Source: Kaistia soli DSM 19436 (GTDB lineage: Bacteria > Pseudomonadota > Alphaproteobacteria > Rhizobiales > Kaistiaceae). From it: a stretch of DNA of 64,000 bases. The DNA is taken from positions 868,001-932,000 of the forward strand of contig NZ_FQUP01000001.1 of NCBI RefSeq assembly GCF_900129325.1, in the 5' to 3' direction. The notes beneath the pieces are model-generated. The model saw only the letters and a list, made by a program, of their open reading frames with translations, was not told the origin of the DNA and ran no database searches. Shown here piece after piece: positions 24,890-34,642 of the stretch; position 1 is the first letter of the stretch; each line of letters opens with the position of its first letter. The position numbers and the translations under genes are program-made.

Positions 24890-26206
24890 ATGACGACGCG
24901 CGGGCTCATTCTTTCGGCGATCCGATCCGGCGAGGGCAAGACCATCGTCACTGCGGCGCTGATCGCGGCGCTCCGGCGGCGTGGTCTGGTCGTTGGCGGC
25001 GCGAAGAACGGTCCGGACTATATCGATCCGAGCTTTCATGCAGCTGCCAGCGGTCGGCCAAGCTTCAATCTCGACAGCTGGGCCATGCCACCAGCGCTTC
25101 TGGACGGGCTGGCGGCCCGCGCGGGCGACGGCGCCGACCTCCTGATGATCGAGGGCGCGCTCGGCCTTTTCGACGGCGTCGGCGGCCCAGCGGGTGCGCG
25201 CGGCGCCACGGCGGACCTCGCCGCGCGATTTCGCCTCCCCGTGGTGCTGATCCTCGATGTCTCCGGCCAGTCCCAGACCGTGGCCGCGATCCTGCGCGGA
25301 CTGATGCTGCATGATCCGGACGTTGAGGTGGCCGGCGTGATCCTGAACCGCGTCAGCAGCGAGCGCCATCGGGCCCTCATTGCGGAGGCGGTCGCGCCGC
25401 TCGGCCTGCCGATCCTCGGAAGCCTGCCCCGCGACGCCGCGTTTGCCCTGCCCGAGCGTCATCTCGGCCTGGTGCAGGCAGGCGAGCAGGGCGATCTCGA
25501 CGCCCGCATCGCCGCCGCCGCCGACTGCCTCGCCGGTCATGTCGATCTCGATGCGCTGGTCGCGCTCGCGCGGCCGCCACATATCACGATTGAAGACGCG
25601 GCATTGCCCGCGCTGCCACCGCCCGGCATGCGGATCGCGCTGGCTCGGGACGACGCCTTCTCGTTCGTTTATCCACATCTTGTCGACGGATGGCGAGCAG
25701 CAGGCGCGATGATCGTTCCGTTTTCGCCGCTTGCCGATGAGGCCCCCGACCCGTCGTGCGACGCTTGCTGGTTGCCCGGCGGCTATCCCGAACTCCATGC
25801 CGGACGCCTTGCCGCTGCCGCGACCTTCCTGTCAGGGCTCCGCCGGTTCGGAGCGACGCGGCGGGTGCATGGCGAATGCGGCGGCCATATGGTGCTCGGC
25901 CGGGCGCTGGTCGATGCCGAGGGGACAAGCCACGCGATGGCGGGGATGCTCGATCATGTGACGAGCTTCGCGTCGCGGCGGCTGCATCTTGGCTATCGGA
26001 AGGCAACGCTCGCCGCCGATTGCGCGCTTGGCCCTGCCGGCGCGCGGATCGCCGGGCACGAGTATCATTATTCGACCGTGGTGGAAGCCGGTCAGGATGC
26101 GCCTTTTGCGACCATCGAGGATGCGCGCAGCGTCTCGCTTGGCGCGGCCGGGGGCCGGCGCGGCCAGGTTTCGGGCAGCTGGTTCCACGCGATCGCATCG
26201 CTTTGA
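24890..26206 (+). CDS. cobB: Hydrogenobyrinate/cobyrinate a,c-diamide synthase
   Basis: A 438-residue glutamine-dependent amidotransferase that amidates the a and c side chains of the corrin ring. The N-terminal ATPase part shows ILSAIRSGEGKTIVTAAL (P-loop variant) and KNGPDYIDPSFHAAASG, and IEGALGLFDGVGG follows. The C-terminal glutaminase-like half (from about residue 245) carries the catalytic cysteine in HGECGGHMVLG and the later histidine in AGHEYHYST. It closes the cob region. Cobalt insertion genes (cobNST) are not here. Confidence 0.95.
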   Translation: MTTRGLILSAIRSGEGKTIVTAALIAALRRRGLVVGGAKNGPDYIDPSFHAAASGRPSFNLDSWAMPPALLDGLAARAGDGADLLMIEGALGLFDGVGGPAGARGATADLAARFRLPVVLILDVSGQSQTVAAILRGLMLHDPDVEVAGVILNRVSSERHRALIAEAVAPLGLPILGSLPRDAAFALPERHLGLVQAGEQGDLDARIAAAADCLAGHVDLDALVALARPPHITIEDAALPALPPPGMRIALARDDAFSFVYPHLVDGWRAAGAMIVPFSPLADEAPDPSCDACWLPGGYPELHAGRLAAAATFLSGLRRFGATRRVHGECGGHMVLGRALVDAEGTSHAMAGMLDHVTSFASRRLHLGYRKATLAADCALGPAGARIAGHEYHYSTVVEAGQDAPFATIEDARSVSLGAAGGRRGQVSGSWFHAIASL

Positions 26207-26376
26207 AGGGACCCGCCGGGCTCCTCTTTTAACCGCGGCGGCCGATCCCATATAGGCCCTATCACCCCCCTGCCAGGCCGTTTCGGCACGGCAGCGCCAG
26301 ATCGTCAAACTAAGCGATTGCGCTGCAGCGAGATTCTCGGCAGGATTCCCTTCATGCGACGTGCGATCGGTTTCAG

Positions 26377-26706
26377 ATGAGCAAGGACATTCGTCGGCCC
26401 GAGGATGGCGACCCGTCCATCGGCATCGCTACCAAGACACGGCCGAAGACCAAGCGGCCGAGCCTTTACCGTGTGCTCCTGCTCAATGACGACTACACGC
26501 CGATGGAGTTCGTCGTGCATGTACTCGAGCGGTTCTTCAATAAGTCCAGGGAAGAAGCGACGCAGATCATGCTGCACGTTCATCAGCATGGCATGGGGGA
26601 GTGTGGAGTTTTCACCTACGAAGTGGCCGAGACCAAGGTCACCCAGGTGATGGATTTCGCGCGCAAACACCAGCATCCGCTGCAATGCGTGATGGAAAGG
26701 AAGTGA
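26377..26706 (+). CDS. clpS: ATP-dependent Clp protease adaptor ClpS
   Basis: A 109-residue adaptor that delivers N-degron substrates to ClpAP. Family motifs: [20 protein letters not shown] around residue 38, then [21 protein letters not shown]. The acidic [10 protein letters not shown] loop forms the N-degron pocket. An N-terminal extension of about 30 residues that engages ClpA is present. It lies 10 bases upstream of clpA, the usual pair. The 170 bases before it hold no other gene I can see. Confidence 0.97.
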   Translation: MSKDIRRPEDGDPSIGIATKTRPKTKRPSLYRVLLLNDDYTPMEFVVHVLERFFNKSREEATQIMLHVHQHGMGECGVFTYEVAETKVTQVMDFARKHQHPLQCVMERK

Positions 26707-26715
26707 GGTCCTAAC

Positions 26716-29160
26716 GTGCCGTCATTCTCCCGCAGCCTCGAAAAGGCACTTCATCAGGCTCTCGCTTTCGCAAACGAGCGCCACCAGGAATATGCGACGC
26801 TTGAACATCTTCTGCTGGCGCTGATCGAAGATCAGGACGCAGCGGCGGTGATGCGCGCCTGCAATGTCGATCTCGACATGCTGAAGCGCAGTCTCGTCGA
26901 TTACATCGACACCGAGCTGGCCAATCTCGCGCATGGCCCGGAAGAGGATTCAAAGCCCACCGCCGGCTTCCAGCGCGTCATCCAGCGCGCCGTGATCCAT
27001 GTCCAGTCGTCCGGTCGCGAGGAAGTGACCGGCGCCAATGTGCTCGTCGCGATCTTCGCCGAGCGCGAGAGCCATGCCGCCTATTTCCTGCAGGAGCAGG
27101 ACATGACTCGTTATGACGCCGTCAACTACATCTCGCATGGCATCGCCAAGCGGGCAGGCATGAGCGAGAGCCGGCCGGTGCGCGGCGTCGACGACGACGC
27201 GGCGACGGTTGAAAGCCGGGACGAGAATTCCAAGAAGAAGGCCGACGCGCTCGACGCCTATTGCGTCAACCTCAATGACAAGGCGCGCAAGGGCAAGATC
27301 GACCCGCTCATCGGCCGGGATAGCGAGATCGCGCGCACGATCCAGATCCTCTGCCGCCGGCAGAAGAACAACCCGCTCTTCGTCGGCGACCCCGGCGTTG
27401 GCAAGACCGCGATTGCCGAGGGGCTCGCCAAGCGCATCGTCGAAGGCGATGTGCCGGACGTGCTCGCCGGCTCGACGATCTTCTCGCTGGACATGGGCAC
27501 GCTTCTGGCCGGCACGCGCTATCGCGGCGATTTCGAGGAACGGCTGAAGCAGGTCGTCAAGGAGATCGAGGAATATCCAGGCTCGATCCTGTTCATCGAC
27601 GAGATCCATACGGTGATCGGCGCAGGCGCCACCTCCGGCGGCGCGATGGATGCGTCCAACCTGCTGAAGCCGGCTCTGGCCGGCGGTTCGATCCGCTGCA
27701 TCGGCTCGACCACCTACAAGGAATATCGGCAGTTCTTCGAGAAGGATCGGGCGCTCGTCCGCCGCTTCCAGAAGATCGACGTCAACGAGCCGACGGTTCC
27801 GGATGCGATCGAGATCCTCAAGGGCCTCAAGCCCTATTTCGAGGACTTTCACCGCGTGCGGTTCACCAACGACGCCATCAAGGCGGCGGTGGAGCTTTCG
27901 GCGCGCTACATCCATGACCGCAAGCTGCCGGACAAGGCGATCGACGTGATCGACGAGACCGGCGCCTCGCAGATGCTGGTCGTCGAGGGCAAGCGCAAGA
28001 AGACGATTGGCGTCAAGGAGATCGAAGACACGATCGCCACCATGGCGCGCATCCCCTCGAAGACGATCTCCAAGAACGACTCCGAGGTGCTGAAGTCGCT
28101 CGAGACGACGTTGAAGCGGGTTGTCTACGGCCAGGATCGGGCGATCGAGCAGGTCACGTCGGCGATCAAGCTGGCGCGTGCCGGTCTGCGCGAACCCGAG
28201 AAGCCGATCGGCTCCTATCTATTTGCGGGCCCGACCGGCGTCGGCAAGACCGAAGTCGCCAAGCAGCTTGCGGCCAGCCTCGGCGTCGAGCTGATCCGCT
28301 TCGACATGTCGGAATATATGGAGCGTCACACGGTCTCGCGGCTGATCGGCGCCCCGCCCGGCTATGTCGGCTTCGACCAGGGCGGGCTTTTGACCGACGG
28401 CGTCGACCAGCATCCGCATTGCGTCCTGCTGCTCGACGAGATCGAGAAGGCGCATCCGGACCTGTTCAACATCCTGTTGCAGGTGATGGATCACGGCAAG
28501 CTGACTGACCACAACGGCAAGCAGGTCGACTTCCGCAATGTCGTGCTGATCATGACGACCAATGCGGGCGCCGCCGATCTTGCGAAGCCGGCGATTGGCT
28601 TCAAGAACTCGATGCGCGATGCCGACGATCAGGAGGCAATCAACCGCCTGTTCGCGCCGGAATTCCGCAACCGTCTTGATGCGATCGTCCAGTTCGGCAA
28701 TCTCCCGATCGAGGTTGTCCGCAGTGTCGTGCAGAAGTTCGTCATGCAGCTGGAGGCGCAGCTCGCCGATCGCGGCGTCACCTTCGATCTCTCCTCAGAG
28801 GCGATCGATTGGCTGGCCGAGAAGGGTTACGACCGCCAGATGGGTGCACGGCCGCTCGGCCGCGTGATCCAGCAGAACATCAAGCAGCCGCTCGCCGACG
28901 AAGTTCTGTTCGGCAGGCTGCGCAAGGGTGGCACGGTCAAGGTTTCGGTCGAGACCAAGGAGAATGGCGAGACCGGACTGAAGCTCGAGCCGATCGAGGA
29001 CGCGCCGGTGACGCCAAAGCCAGAGCCGGAAGAGGCGAAGGCGAAGGCAGCCCGTCCGAAGCGGAAGTCCGCCACGGCCAAGAAGCCGGCCGCTACGTCC
29101 GACAAGAGCCCGCCCAAGCGCGGCGGACTCGTACCCAAGGTGCCGCTGAAGGCGGACTAA
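26716..29160 (+). CDS. clpA: ATP-dependent Clp protease ATPase subunit ClpA
   Basis: An 814-residue AAA+ unfoldase that feeds ClpP. In order: the N-terminal Clp domain (residues 1-150), the first AAA+ module with Walker [14 protein letters not shown] near 225 and Walker [10 protein letters not shown], and the second module with [14 protein letters not shown] near 507 and [13 protein letters not shown]. The last 50 residues form a Lys/Ala/Pro-rich tail ([17 protein letters not shown]) beyond the E. coli length; such tails occur in alphaproteobacterial ClpA. It begins with GTG at 26716, preceded by GGAAGTGAGG. A strong terminator follows. Confidence 0.97.
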   Translation: MPSFSRSLEKALHQALAFANERHQEYATLEHLLLALIEDQDAAAVMRACNVDLDMLKRSLVDYIDTELANLAHGPEEDSKPTAGFQRVIQRAVIHVQSSGREEVTGANVLVAIFAERESHAAYFLQEQDMTRYDAVNYISHGIAKRAGMSESRPVRGVDDDAATVESRDENSKKKADALDAYCVNLNDKARKGKIDPLIGRDSEIARTIQILCRRQKNNPLFVGDPGVGKTAIAEGLAKRIVEGDVPDVLAGSTIFSLDMGTLLAGTRYRGDFEERLKQVVKEIEEYPGSILFIDEIHTVIGAGATSGGAMDASNLLKPALAGGSIRCIGSTTYKEYRQFFEKDRALVRRFQKIDVNEPTVPDAIEILKGLKPYFEDFHRVRFTNDAIKAAVELSARYIHDRKLPDKAIDVIDETGASQMLVVEGKRKKTIGVKEIEDTIATMARIPSKTISKNDSEVLKSLETTLKRVVYGQDRAIEQVTSAIKLARAGLREPEKPIGSYLFAGPTGVGKTEVAKQLAASLGVELIRFDMSEYMERHTVSRLIGAPPGYVGFDQGGLLTDGVDQHPHCVLLLDEIEKAHPDLFNILLQVMDHGKLTDHNGKQVDFRNVVLIMTTNAGAADLAKPAIGFKNSMRDADDQEAINRLFAPEFRNRLDAIVQFGNLPIEVVRSVVQKFVMQLEAQLADRGVTFDLSSEAIDWLAEKGYDRQMGARPLGRVIQQNIKQPLADEVLFGRLRKGGTVKVSVETKENGETGLKLEPIEDAPVTPKPEPEEAKAKAARPKRKSATAKKPAATSDKSPPKRGGLVPKVPLKAD

Positions 29161-29185
29161 GGTTCTAATGGACTTGAATGCAGAA

Positions 29186-29212
29186 GGGCGCCGCACTCGC
29201 GGCGCCCTTTTT
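29186..29212 (+). terminator. Rho-independent terminator of clpSA
   Basis: A 9-bp GC stem (29186-29194 with 29199-29207), an ACTC loop and an immediate run of five T follow the clpA stop by 26 bases; two A's before the stem pair with the first T's. Confidence 0.9.
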
Positions 29213-29250
29213 GTTGTAGCTGCCGCCGGAGCGATGGCGACGGGCCGGGA

Positions 29251-30285
29251 CTAGATCGCGCCGGCGTTCTTCAGTTCCTGTTTGGCGAAGGCATAGAAGA
29301 CCGGCGCGGCTATGAGACCGGCAACGCCGAACGCGGCCTCCATCACGATCATCGCCACCAGCAGTTCCCAGGCGCGGGCGTGGATGCGGGAGCCGATGAT
29401 CGCGGCGTTCAGGAAATATTCGAGCTTGTGGATGCCGATCAGGAAAGCCAGCGCGCCGGCCGCCGCATAGGGCGAGACGCTGAGCGCGACGAGCACGATC
29501 GCCGTGTTCGAGATGAGATTGCCGATGACGGGCAGCAGGCCAACGACAAAGGTCACCACGATCAGGGTCTTGGTGAGCGGAAGGGGCACGCCGAACAGCG
29601 GCATCACCACGGCCAGGAAGATGCCGGTCAGAACCGTGTTCACCGCGGAGATCCGCACCTGAGAGAACACGACCTGTCGGAATGCTGTGGCGAGATTGCG
29701 ACAACGGCGCCTGCCGGCATCGGCAAGCGGAGCGCGGCGGCCGTCGGTGCCCCCAAGCACCTGCTCGCCCATCTCATGCGAGAAGGCGACCAGTGCGCCG
29801 ATCGCGATGCCAACGATGATATGAACCGTCAGCCGGCCGACATCCTGGCCGATGGACGCGACCTGGCGGCCGTTGCCGCGCAGCCATTCGACTCCTAGCG
29901 CCTTCAACGCGTTGATATCTGCCGGCAGGAAGTCGGCGACGCCCTGCGGCAGGCTCGGCCGGATATGCTCCAGCGCGACAGCCATTTGCGACATCAGTTC
30001 CTGTATCGGCTGCCCCCCGGCGGCAATGAACGATCCGAGCCAGAGCGAGATCACCAGCAAAGCGCCGGCGACCGCGGAGGTCATAACGGCGATCGAAATC
30101 GTCTTTGCGACGGCCGTATTGACGCCGAGGCGACGAAAGGATGGCACGGTCAGATCGACGAGTTCGTAGACGAGGAGGCCCGACAAAAGGACCGAGAGGA
30201 TGTGAAGCTCGAGCACCAGCCAGAGGGCGAGCCCGGCCAGGACCAGCGATGCCCATTCCCAGCGCGACAATTTATCCGAATCCAC
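29251..30285 (-). CDS. AI-2E family transporter (TqsA/YdiK-like membrane protein)
   Basis: A 344-residue integral membrane protein with about seven to eight hydrophobic segments arranged as in the AI-2E transporter (PF01594) family: an N-terminal pair, a long periplasmic region (residues about 85-150), then paired C-terminal helices including LIVVTFVVGLLPVIGNLISN and HKLEYFLNAAIIGSRI, the conserved family signature. Members export AI-2 or act as Na+/H+ antiporters. The frame is open to 30417, but that part overlaps the sigma factor gene; GTG 30283-30285 follows a GGGGACG site. Substrate unknown. Confidence 0.85.
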   Translation of the reverse strand: MDSDKLSRWEWASLVLAGLALWLVLELHILSVLLSGLLVYELVDLTVPSFRRLGVNTAVAKTISIAVMTSAVAGALLVISLWLGSFIAAGGQPIQELMSQMAVALEHIRPSLPQGVADFLPADINALKALGVEWLRGNGRQVASIGQDVGRLTVHIIVGIAIGALVAFSHEMGEQVLGGTDGRRAPLADAGRRRCRNLATAFRQVVFSQVRISAVNTVLTGIFLAVVMPLFGVPLPLTKTLIVVTFVVGLLPVIGNLISNTAIVLVALSVSPYAAAGALAFLIGIHKLEYFLNAAIIGSRIHARAWELLVAMIVMEAAFGVAGLIAAPVFYAFAKQELKNAGAI

Positions 30286-30361
30286 GTCCGTCCCCGATGC
30301 CCACTTTGTAGCCGGGAACCTGACATGCCTTGAGGTGCAATGTCGCGGAGTTTCGATCTGA

Positions 30362-31306
30362 TCAGGATCCCGGTGCACGAATTGGTCGAACGTCGCCTCC
30401 CGACTCAGCCGCTCCATCCGTCAGGAAGGCTTCCGCATCGGCCAGCTTGTCCGGATTTCTTATAACGTAGACAGCGAGGATCTTGCCGCCCTCGACCTCT
30501 AGCGCCGTCGTCTGGATCGTGCCTTTGGCGTCGATCGATACATAGCCGGGCAAGCCATTGATCCACAGGGGTCGCGACCAGCGCATGCGCGACCGGTCTT
30601 CCGGATCCGATTTCTGGAACAGCCCCGCGAAGAAGCGGCTTATCTTGTCGGCGCTGAACAGGATGTTGAGGCTTGCTGGGCGCTTGCCGCCGCCATCGCT
30701 GTGCAAAGTTGCGGCCTCTGCGAGCATATCGCGCAAAACCGTGGCGTTGCCGCTTCGTGTCGCCTCAAAAAACGCGGTGGCGAGGCGTGCGGCCTCGTCG
30801 GCATCGACAGCGAAGCGCTGCCTCGTCTGGCCGACATGGCCACGAGCCCGCGCGACAAGCTGACGACAGGCCGCCTCGTTTCGATCGATCGCCTCAGCGA
30901 TTTCACCGATCTCCATATCGAAGAGGTCGTGCAGGATAAAGACGGCGCGCTCGAGCGGCGACAGGCGTTCGAGCGCCAGCATCAATGCGACCGGCGCATC
31001 GATCCGGTCATCCACCGCTGGCGGCGGCGAGGCGAAACGCTCAAGGACCGGCTCCGGCAGCCAGGGGCCGACATAGTCCTCGCGCCGTGCCCGCGCCGAT
31101 TTCATCCAGTCGAGGCAGAGGCGCGTCACGATCTTGGCGAGCCAGGCACGCGGGCTCGCCAGATCAGCGGGGATGGAGCCGTGCCAACGCAGGAATGCGT
31201 CCTGGACGATATCCTGCGCATCGGCCAGCGAGCCGAGCATGCTGTAGGCAAGCCGGGTCAGGAAAGCCCTGTGCCGCTCGAACTCGATCGCCGATGCGTT
31301 GGACAT
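30362..31306 (-). CDS. ECF41-group RNA polymerase sigma factor with SnoaL-like C-terminal domain
   Basis: A 314-residue sigma factor. Region 2 (AYSMLGSLADAQDIVQDAFL, residues 20-39) and region 4 (LSPLERAVFILHDLFDMEIG) are clear, followed by a C-terminal SnoaL-like domain of about 120 residues. The ECF41 hallmarks are all present: WLPEP after region 2, DGGGK in the SnoaL domain, and NPDKL near the end. The C-terminal domain regulates the sigma factor in place of an anti-sigma protein. It follows the CMD/AhpD-like gene by 16 bases, and the matching ECF41 promoter lies upstream of that gene, so the pair autoregulates. Confidence 0.94.
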   Translation of the reverse strand: MSNASAIEFERHRAFLTRLAYSMLGSLADAQDIVQDAFLRWHGSIPADLASPRAWLAKIVTRLCLDWMKSARARREDYVGPWLPEPVLERFASPPPAVDDRIDAPVALMLALERLSPLERAVFILHDLFDMEIGEIAEAIDRNEAACRQLVARARGHVGQTRQRFAVDADEAARLATAFFEATRSGNATVLRDMLAEAATLHSDGGGKRPASLNILFSADKISRFFAGLFQKSDPEDRSRMRWSRPLWINGLPGYVSIDAKGTIQTTALEVEGGKILAVYVIRNPDKLADAEAFLTDGAAESGGDVRPIRAPGS

Positions 31307-31322
31307 TCAACCCCGCGGCGCT

Positions 31323-31793
31323 TTACGCCACCTTCAGCGCGGCGCCCTTTCTATCGCTGGGATGAACCGTGCGGAAGCCCACGGCCAAGCGATTCCAGCT
31401 GTTGATGACGTTGATCAGCACCGTCAGGTCGACCTGTTCCTTCGGCGTGAACGCGGCCTGAAGGGCCTGATAGTCCTCGTCCGGCGCGTGGCTCTGCGCG
31501 ATTAGCGTCAGCGATTCCGTCCAGGCAAGAGCCGCCCGCTCGCGCGGGGTATAGAGCAGGGATTCGCGCCAGGCACTGAGCAGGTAGATACGCGCTTCCG
31601 TTTCGCCGGCCTTACGCGCGTCGGCTGTATGCATATGCAGGCAATTGGCGCAGCCATTGATCTGCGAAGCGCGGATCTTCACCAGTTCGGCCAGGCTGTG
31701 CTCGATCGAACAATTCGCCACATAGTTGCTGATAGCCAACATGGCCTGTACCGCCTCGGGATTGGCGGTATGAAAAATCACTCTCTCGCTCAT
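31323..31793 (-). CDS. Carboxymuconolactone decarboxylase/AhpD-like protein (ECF41 partner)
   Basis: A 156-residue protein of the CMD family with the AhpD redox motif INGCANCLHMHTADARKAGE (CxxC followed by His) near residue 50, suggesting peroxidase or disulphide reductase activity. Such COE proteins are the standard genomic partners of ECF41 sigma factors and usually the main target of the sigma. The ATG at 31791-31793 is six bases after GGAG; the frame is open to 31850 but lies over the promoter. It is first in the two-gene operon with the sigma factor. Confidence 0.93.
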   Translation of the reverse strand: MSERVIFHTANPEAVQAMLAISNYVANCSIEHSLAELVKIRASQINGCANCLHMHTADARKAGETEARIYLLSAWRESLLYTPRERAALAWTESLTLIAQSHAPDEDYQALQAAFTPKEQVDLTVLINVINSWNRLAVGFRTVHPSDRKGAALKVA

Positions 31794-31822
31794 GATCATC
31801 TCCATTGGATAGACGAACACGA

Positions 31823-31849
31823 GACGAGGCAGCGGCGCCATCTGTGACA
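31823..31849 (-). promoter_or_regulatory. ECF41-type promoter
   Basis: On the minus strand TGTCACA (31849-31843) is followed by a 16-base spacer and CGTC (31826-31823). This is an exact match to the ECF41 consensus TGTCACA-N16-CGTC. It lies about 30 bases upstream of the start of the CMD gene, whose operon encodes an ECF41 sigma. Confidence 0.85.
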
Positions 31850-31880
31850 TCGCCGCAGCTTTTTTCCGCTGAGAGCGCCC

Positions 31881-32921
31881 CTACTGGAAGGTCAGCAGGC
31901 TGTGCGGCGCCGGCGGCATCGCCTCGATCGTTACGCCGTTAAAGCCTGCGGCACGCGCCATGTCGTCATATTCCCGCGCGGTGAAGGCCTCTCCTTTCGG
32001 CGTCGTCGCCAGCATCAGGAACGAGAAGGCTGCCGGCCAGGGCGGCGACAATCCATCCTCGGAAACGACATTCTCGATCGCCAGCACCTGCCCGCCCGGC
32101 GCCAGGCTGGCGCGCACCTTGCGCAGCAATCCGGCGCATGTCTCCGGATCGAAATGGTGCAGGAAATGCGGCACGAGGACGAGATCGTAGCCTTGCCCCC
32201 AATCGACGTCGAAGGCGCTCCCTGGCACCGGATGATAGCGCGCGCCGATACCGGCTTCCTGCGCATTGCGCCCGGCGAGCTGCAACACGGCGCGCCAATC
32301 GACTGCATAGACTTCGCTTCCGGGCACGGCCTTGCCGACGGCGATGCCCCAGCGTCCATGGCCGGCGGCGATATCGAGAACCTTGCGTGGCGGACGGGGC
32401 CACGCGGCGACACGCTCGCCCACCTCGTCTGCCGTCGCCGCCATCAGCGGCGTCATTGCCGAGGCGAACTTGATCCAGATGGGATTATCGGGCGCGATAT
32501 TGGCGAGGCCCACTGCACCGCCATTGCGGACATAGGCTGCCGGGTCATCGAGCAGCAGACCGAGAATCTCGGGCGACGCCAGAAACGCGACGACGCCGCC
32601 GAAATAGGCCGGAGATTCAGGATCGAGAAAAACAGCGCTCGAAGGCGTCAAGCCGTAGCGCCCGTCCCTCTTCTGCAGGAGGCCGAGAAAGGCCAGATAG
32701 TCGCAGAGAATTTCGACCCCTCGCTCCGAGGAAGAAGTCGCACTGGCGATGGCGGAAGCATCGTCAGCGCCGGCGGCGATGGCTTTGAAGACACCGACTT
32801 CGACAGCGGCCCTCGCCGCCGCGGTTTTCTGGAATCCCATCAACGTATCGATGAATAGATTGGGCGAAGGACCTTCGCCTGATATAGCCGAGGTCTCGGA
32901 CACAGCTGCGTTGTTCGACAT
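31881..32921 (-). CDS. SAM-dependent O-methyltransferase (acetylserotonin/hydroxyneurosporene type)
   Basis: A 346-residue class I methyltransferase with an N-terminal helical dimerisation/winged-helix domain (residues 20-100, ending KRDGRYGLTPSSAVFL) and a C-terminal SAM-binding fold: LDIAAGHGRWGIAVGK (motif I, near residue 185), YAVDWRAVLQLA, and the catalytic region VPHFLHHFDPETC. The pattern matches plant-type family-2 O-methyltransferases and bacterial hydroxyneurosporene methyltransferases. The acceptor is unknown. GGGGAG precedes the ATG. It sits just upstream of the ECF41 promoter and is divergent from gnd (228 bases between, with no further gene seen). Confidence 0.88.
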   Translation of the reverse strand: MSNNAAVSETSAISGEGPSPNLFIDTLMGFQKTAAARAAVEVGVFKAIAAGADDASAIASATSSSERGVEILCDYLAFLGLLQKRDGRYGLTPSSAVFLDPESPAYFGGVVAFLASPEILGLLLDDPAAYVRNGGAVGLANIAPDNPIWIKFASAMTPLMAATADEVGERVAAWPRPPRKVLDIAAGHGRWGIAVGKAVPGSEVYAVDWRAVLQLAGRNAQEAGIGARYHPVPGSAFDVDWGQGYDLVLVPHFLHHFDPETCAGLLRKVRASLAPGGQVLAIENVVSEDGLSPPWPAAFSFLMLATTPKGEAFTAREYDDMARAAGFNGVTIEAMPPAPHSLLTFQ

Positions 32922-33149
32922 GCTCTATCTCCCCGATACTTTTGCTCCATGCAGATATCTGACGACCACACGAGCATCCGCCGACCGGATGTTCGCCGCA
33001 AGTTCGCCTTTCGATCGACGCGCCGGCCTTGCTTCAGGCGCGGGCCAACGAACCGGGCGGCGGCCAAGAACGCAGCAATGCCGGATAGAACTCGCCAAGT
33101 GGTCGGTGTAAGGTCCGGCCACTGAATTCGGAATCGCGATCGCGACAGG

Positions 33150-34595
33150 GTGGATAGCGTGGTGGAACTGGCTGATATTGGCGTGCTTGGACTCGCCGTG
33201 ATGGGTGCAAACCTTGCCCGCAATGCAGCGCGCAAGGGCTTTGGCGTTGCGGTCTACAACCGGCATGGCGGGCGCACGGACGACCTGATCAATGAATTCG
33301 GCTCCGAGGGCCGCTTCACGCCCTCGAAGACGATCGCGGACTTCGTTGCCTCGATCGCCCGTCCGCGTCCGATCATCATCATGGTGAAGGCCGGCAAGCC
33401 GGTCGACGACGTGATCGAGGAACTCATCCCTCACCTCGACGAGGGCGACATCATCATCGACGGCGGCAATTCGCTGTTCACCGACACCAACCGCCGCTTC
33501 CACTACCTGACCGAAAAGAAGCTGCGCTTCATCGGCATGGGCGTTTCCGGTGGCGAGGAAGGCGCGCTCGAGGGCCCGAGCATGATGCCGGGCGGCACGC
33601 GCGAGGCCTATGCCCGCATCGAGCCGATCGTCACCAAGATGGCCGCGCAGGTCGATGGCGAGCCCTGCTGCACGTATATCGGCACCGAAGGCTCCGGCCA
33701 TTTCGTGAAGATGGTGCATAACGGCATCGAATATGCCGACATGCAGCTGATCACCGAGGCATATGACCTGTTCAAGACGGTCTACGGCCTCGAAGCGCCT
33801 GCCATCGCGGACATTTTCGCCGACTGGAACGAGGGCGAGCTCAACTCGTATCTCATCGAGATCACCGCGGCCGTGCTGCGCAAGGTCGATGATACCGGCA
33901 AGCCGCTGGTCGATTCGATCGTCGACGAGGCCGAGCAGAAGGGCACCGGACGCTGGACGGCGCAGTCGGCGCTCGATCTCGGCATTCCGCTCACCTCGAT
34001 CACCGAGGCGGTGTTTGCGCGCGCTCTCTCCGCCCGCCGTACCGAGCGCGCCGCCGTCGAAGCGCGCTTCCCGCATGGCGACGTTGCGAAGCGTGCACCG
34101 TCAGCCGCCGAGATCGATGCCATCAAGGATGCGCTCTACGCCTCCAAGATCGTCGCCTATGCACAGGGCTTCGAGCAGCTTCAGGTCGCCGCGCAGCAAT
34201 ATGGCTGGGAGCTGAAGCTCGGCGAGATCTCGACGATCTGGCGCGGCGGCTGCATCATCCGTGCCCGCTTCCTCAACCGTATCCGCGAGGCCTATGCCTC
34301 CGGCACCGGCGGCGGAAACCTGCTGCTGCAGGACTATTTCGCCGATGCGGTCATCAAGGCCGAGGCGAGCTGGCGCAAGGTCGTCGGCCTGGCGGTCGCC
34401 GAGGGCATTCCCGTGCCCGCCTTCGCCTCGTCGCTCGCCTATTATGACGGCCTGCGCCGTGCGCGCGGTCCGGCCAACCTTTTGCAGGGTCTCCGCGACT
34501 ATTTCGGCGCCCACACCTATGGCCGCCTCGACAAGCCCGGCAAGTTCCACACCCGCTGGAGCCAGGACGGCAGCGAAGTGAAGACTTCGGACTAG
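33150..34595 (+). CDS. gnd: 6-Phosphogluconate dehydrogenase, decarboxylating
   Basis: A 481-residue enzyme of the pentose phosphate pathway (6-phosphogluconate to ribulose-5-phosphate, CO2, NADPH). Seen: the NADP-binding IGVLGLAVMGANLARNAA, IIIDGGNSLFTDTNRR, the substrate motif GMGVSGGEEGALEGPSMMPG, and the catalytic lysine region GHFVKMVHNGIEYADMQ near residue 188. Length is normal for the homodimeric type. The start is uncertain: GTG at 33150, 33159 or 33162 are all possible, and an AGGGTGG site favours the latter two. A strong hairpin follows the stop. Confidence 0.97.
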   Translation: MDSVVELADIGVLGLAVMGANLARNAARKGFGVAVYNRHGGRTDDLINEFGSEGRFTPSKTIADFVASIARPRPIIIMVKAGKPVDDVIEELIPHLDEGDIIIDGGNSLFTDTNRRFHYLTEKKLRFIGMGVSGGEEGALEGPSMMPGGTREAYARIEPIVTKMAAQVDGEPCCTYIGTEGSGHFVKMVHNGIEYADMQLITEAYDLFKTVYGLEAPAIADIFADWNEGELNSYLIEITAAVLRKVDDTGKPLVDSIVDEAEQKGTGRWTAQSALDLGIPLTSITEAVFARALSARRTERAAVEARFPHGDVAKRAPSAAEIDAIKDALYASKIVAYAQGFEQLQVAAQQYGWELKLGEISTIWRGGCIIRARFLNRIREAYASGTGGGNLLLQDYFADAVIKAEASWRKVVGLAVAEGIPVPAFASSLAYYDGLRRARGPANLLQGLRDYFGAHTYGRLDKPGKFHTRWSQDGSEVKTSD

Positions 34596-34608
34596 CCATA
34601 ACGTCTTC

Positions 34609-34641
34609 GTGCATCGCCGCGGCCCTGCCGCGGCGATGCAC
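34609..34641. terminator. Strong hairpin between convergent gnd and mgtC-like genes
   Basis: A perfect 15-bp stem (34609-34623 with 34627-34641) and a 3-base loop lie between two converging stops, only one base from the mgtC-like stop. No long T-run follows on either strand, so it may act as a 3'-end stabiliser or bidirectional block rather than a classic terminator. Confidence 0.6.
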
Positions 34642-34642
34642 T

